Assembly: GCA_030634715.1 (NCBI GenBank)
Contig: DAOWAG010000080.1
Span: forward strand, 1 to 6,373
Source: Candidatus Aegiribacteria sp.
GTDB lineage: Bacteria > Fermentibacterota > Fermentibacteria > Fermentibacterales > Fermentibacteraceae
Direction of reading: 5' to 3'
DNA length: 6,373 nt
Below, piece after piece: positions 5,711 through 6,373 of the stretch. The notes under the pieces were generated by a model. It was not told where the DNA came from, did no database searches, and was given only the letters and a program-made list of their open reading frames with translations. Numbering within the stretch: the stretch's first letter is position 1; each line of letters begins with the position of its first letter. The position numbers and the translations under genes are program-made.

Positions 5711-5716
5711 GGAGGT
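5711..5716 (+). promoter_or_regulatory. Ribosome binding site of the right-hand GT2; start ambiguous between TTG and CTG
   Basis: GGAGGT at 5711-5716. Counted from GGAGG, the spacing is 4 nt to TTG (5720) and 7 nt to CTG (5723). Other genes in this window use 7-9 nt, which favours CTG or a tolerant TTG. No ATG or GTG lies between the in-frame TAA (5681-5683) and these codons. Confidence 0.6.
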
Positions 5717-5719
5717 ATC

Positions 5720-6373
5720 TTGCTGAAAGTAGCTGTTGTACTCGTCAATTACGGTCAGTGGGAGCTTACCCGGAAATGCATTGATTCCCTTATGCGCTCC
5801 GAGGGAGTGGATATCAGAGTGACGCTTGTTGATAACCATTCCGAAGGAGAAGTTCCTGCCTGGATTAATAACTGCACGGGGGTTCGATTCGAGCGTTTGA
5901 ATGAGAATACCGGCTTTGCCGGAGGCAACAACATAGGATTTCAGATTTCCCGAAATGATCAGGCTGAATTTACCCTCTTCCTGAACAATGACGCGTTAAT
6001 CGCTCCTGGAGCAATTTTGAAACTTGCTGAATTTCTGGTTGATAATCCGGAAGCCGGCATTGTAACTCCACCTGTATACTATGCATCCGATCCGGAACGT
6101 ATATGGAGCGCTGGGGGCAGATTCATCCCTTGGAAAATGAGATTCGACCAGAAGGTATATCCTTCGAGGAATGATCTTCCAGCTCAGGCTGTGAAATTAG
6201 ATTTCGCCTCAGGCTGCGCCATGATGATAAGAACGGAGCTTTTCGAGCGGACCGGCGGCTTCCGGGATGATTTCTTCATGTACTACGAAGATGCTGATCT
6301 CTGTCGGAAGGTCTCACTCGCAGGGTATTCGATCTGGCTTCTTCCCGCGGAAGAGGTTGTTCATCATGTTGCG
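5720..6373 (+). CDS. Rhamnosyltransferase-like family 2 glycosyltransferase, C-terminus beyond the window
   Basis: A GT2 enzyme of the WbbL/RfbF-like group, cytosolic or peripheral, which typically adds rhamnose or another deoxysugar to a lipid-linked glycan. I translated 218 codons from TTG at 5720; the frame is open at the right edge. Landmarks in order are VAVVLVNYGQ (4-13), LVDNHS (36-41), NTGFAGGNNIG (63-73), the metal-site region LFLNNDA (86-92), ASGCAMMIR (163-171), the acidic FFMYYEDADLCRK (185-197) with likely catalytic Asp/Glu, and the His pair near 215. This covers nearly all of the catalytic domain; relatives are usually about 280-350 residues, so roughly 60-130 are missing. The start is TTG 5720 or CTG 5723, since no ATG or GTG fits. 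The gene is divergent from the lipoprotein and probably begins a second glycan operon to the right. The family is sure; the sugar is not. Confidence 0.92.
   Translation, partial: MLKVAVVLVNYGQWELTRKCIDSLMRSEGVDIRVTLVDNHSEGEVPAWINNCTGVRFERLNENTGFAGGNNIGFQISRNDQAEFTLFLNNDALIAPGAILKLAEFLVDNPEAGIVTPPVYYASDPERIWSAGGRFIPWKMRFDQKVYPSRNDLPAQAVKLDFASGCAMMIRTELFERTGGFRDDFFMYYEDADLCRKVSLAGYSIWLLPAEEVVHHVA

Noticed and set aside
5612..5839. 75-codon minus-strand frame across the right-hand GT2 start
   Set aside because: It covers the strong ribosome site and the N-terminus of a well-recognised GT2; no family resemblance.
1..6373. tRNA, rRNA, CRISPR array, insertion sequence, phage or toxin-antitoxin genes
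   Set aside because: No regularly spaced DNA repeats, no transposase or integrase motif and no tRNA-like stretch were seen on either strand.

Overview
The window looks like a chromosomal segment of a free-living Gram-negative-type bacterium. A lipobox lipoprotein, a polytopic membrane glycosyltransferase and cytosolic sugar transferases point to envelope glycan work. Gene starts carry strong Shine-Dalgarno sites, and three of the six genes appear to start with TTG (or CTG for one). No gene fixes the phylum. An FCB-type or candidate-phylum lineage is only a guess, made from the style of the lipoprotein beta-propeller and the cobalamin-type radical SAM protein.

Layout, left to right: five genes on the minus strand, then one on the plus strand. 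In transcription order the minus genes are a seven-bladed YCF48/BNR-like lipoprotein (5446-4382), a GT4 glycosyltransferase (4278-3169), the biotin transporter subunit bioY (3139-2552), an HpnJ/BchE-like B12-binding radical SAM protein (2433-952) and a membrane GT2 glycosyltransferase (955 to beyond base 1, incomplete). The GT4 and bioY genes are 29 bp apart. The radical SAM and GT2 genes overlap in ATGA. Promoter-like sequences precede the GT4 gene and the radical SAM gene, so at least two minus-strand transcription units are likely. The plus-strand gene (5720 to beyond the right edge, incomplete) is a rhamnosyltransferase-like GT2 with its own promoter-like sequence.

Between the divergent lipoprotein and right-hand GT2 genes lies a 273-bp non-coding stretch rich in inverted repeats, including a 29-bp dyad beside a TATACT box. 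This is the most likely regulatory hub.

Functionally, three glycosyltransferases and a radical SAM enzyme suggest assembly and modification of a surface polysaccharide or glycolipid. BioY does not obviously belong to that pathway. The lipoprotein gene is clearly richer in G+C than its neighbours. No RNA gene, CRISPR array, insertion sequence or convincing rho-independent terminator was seen.
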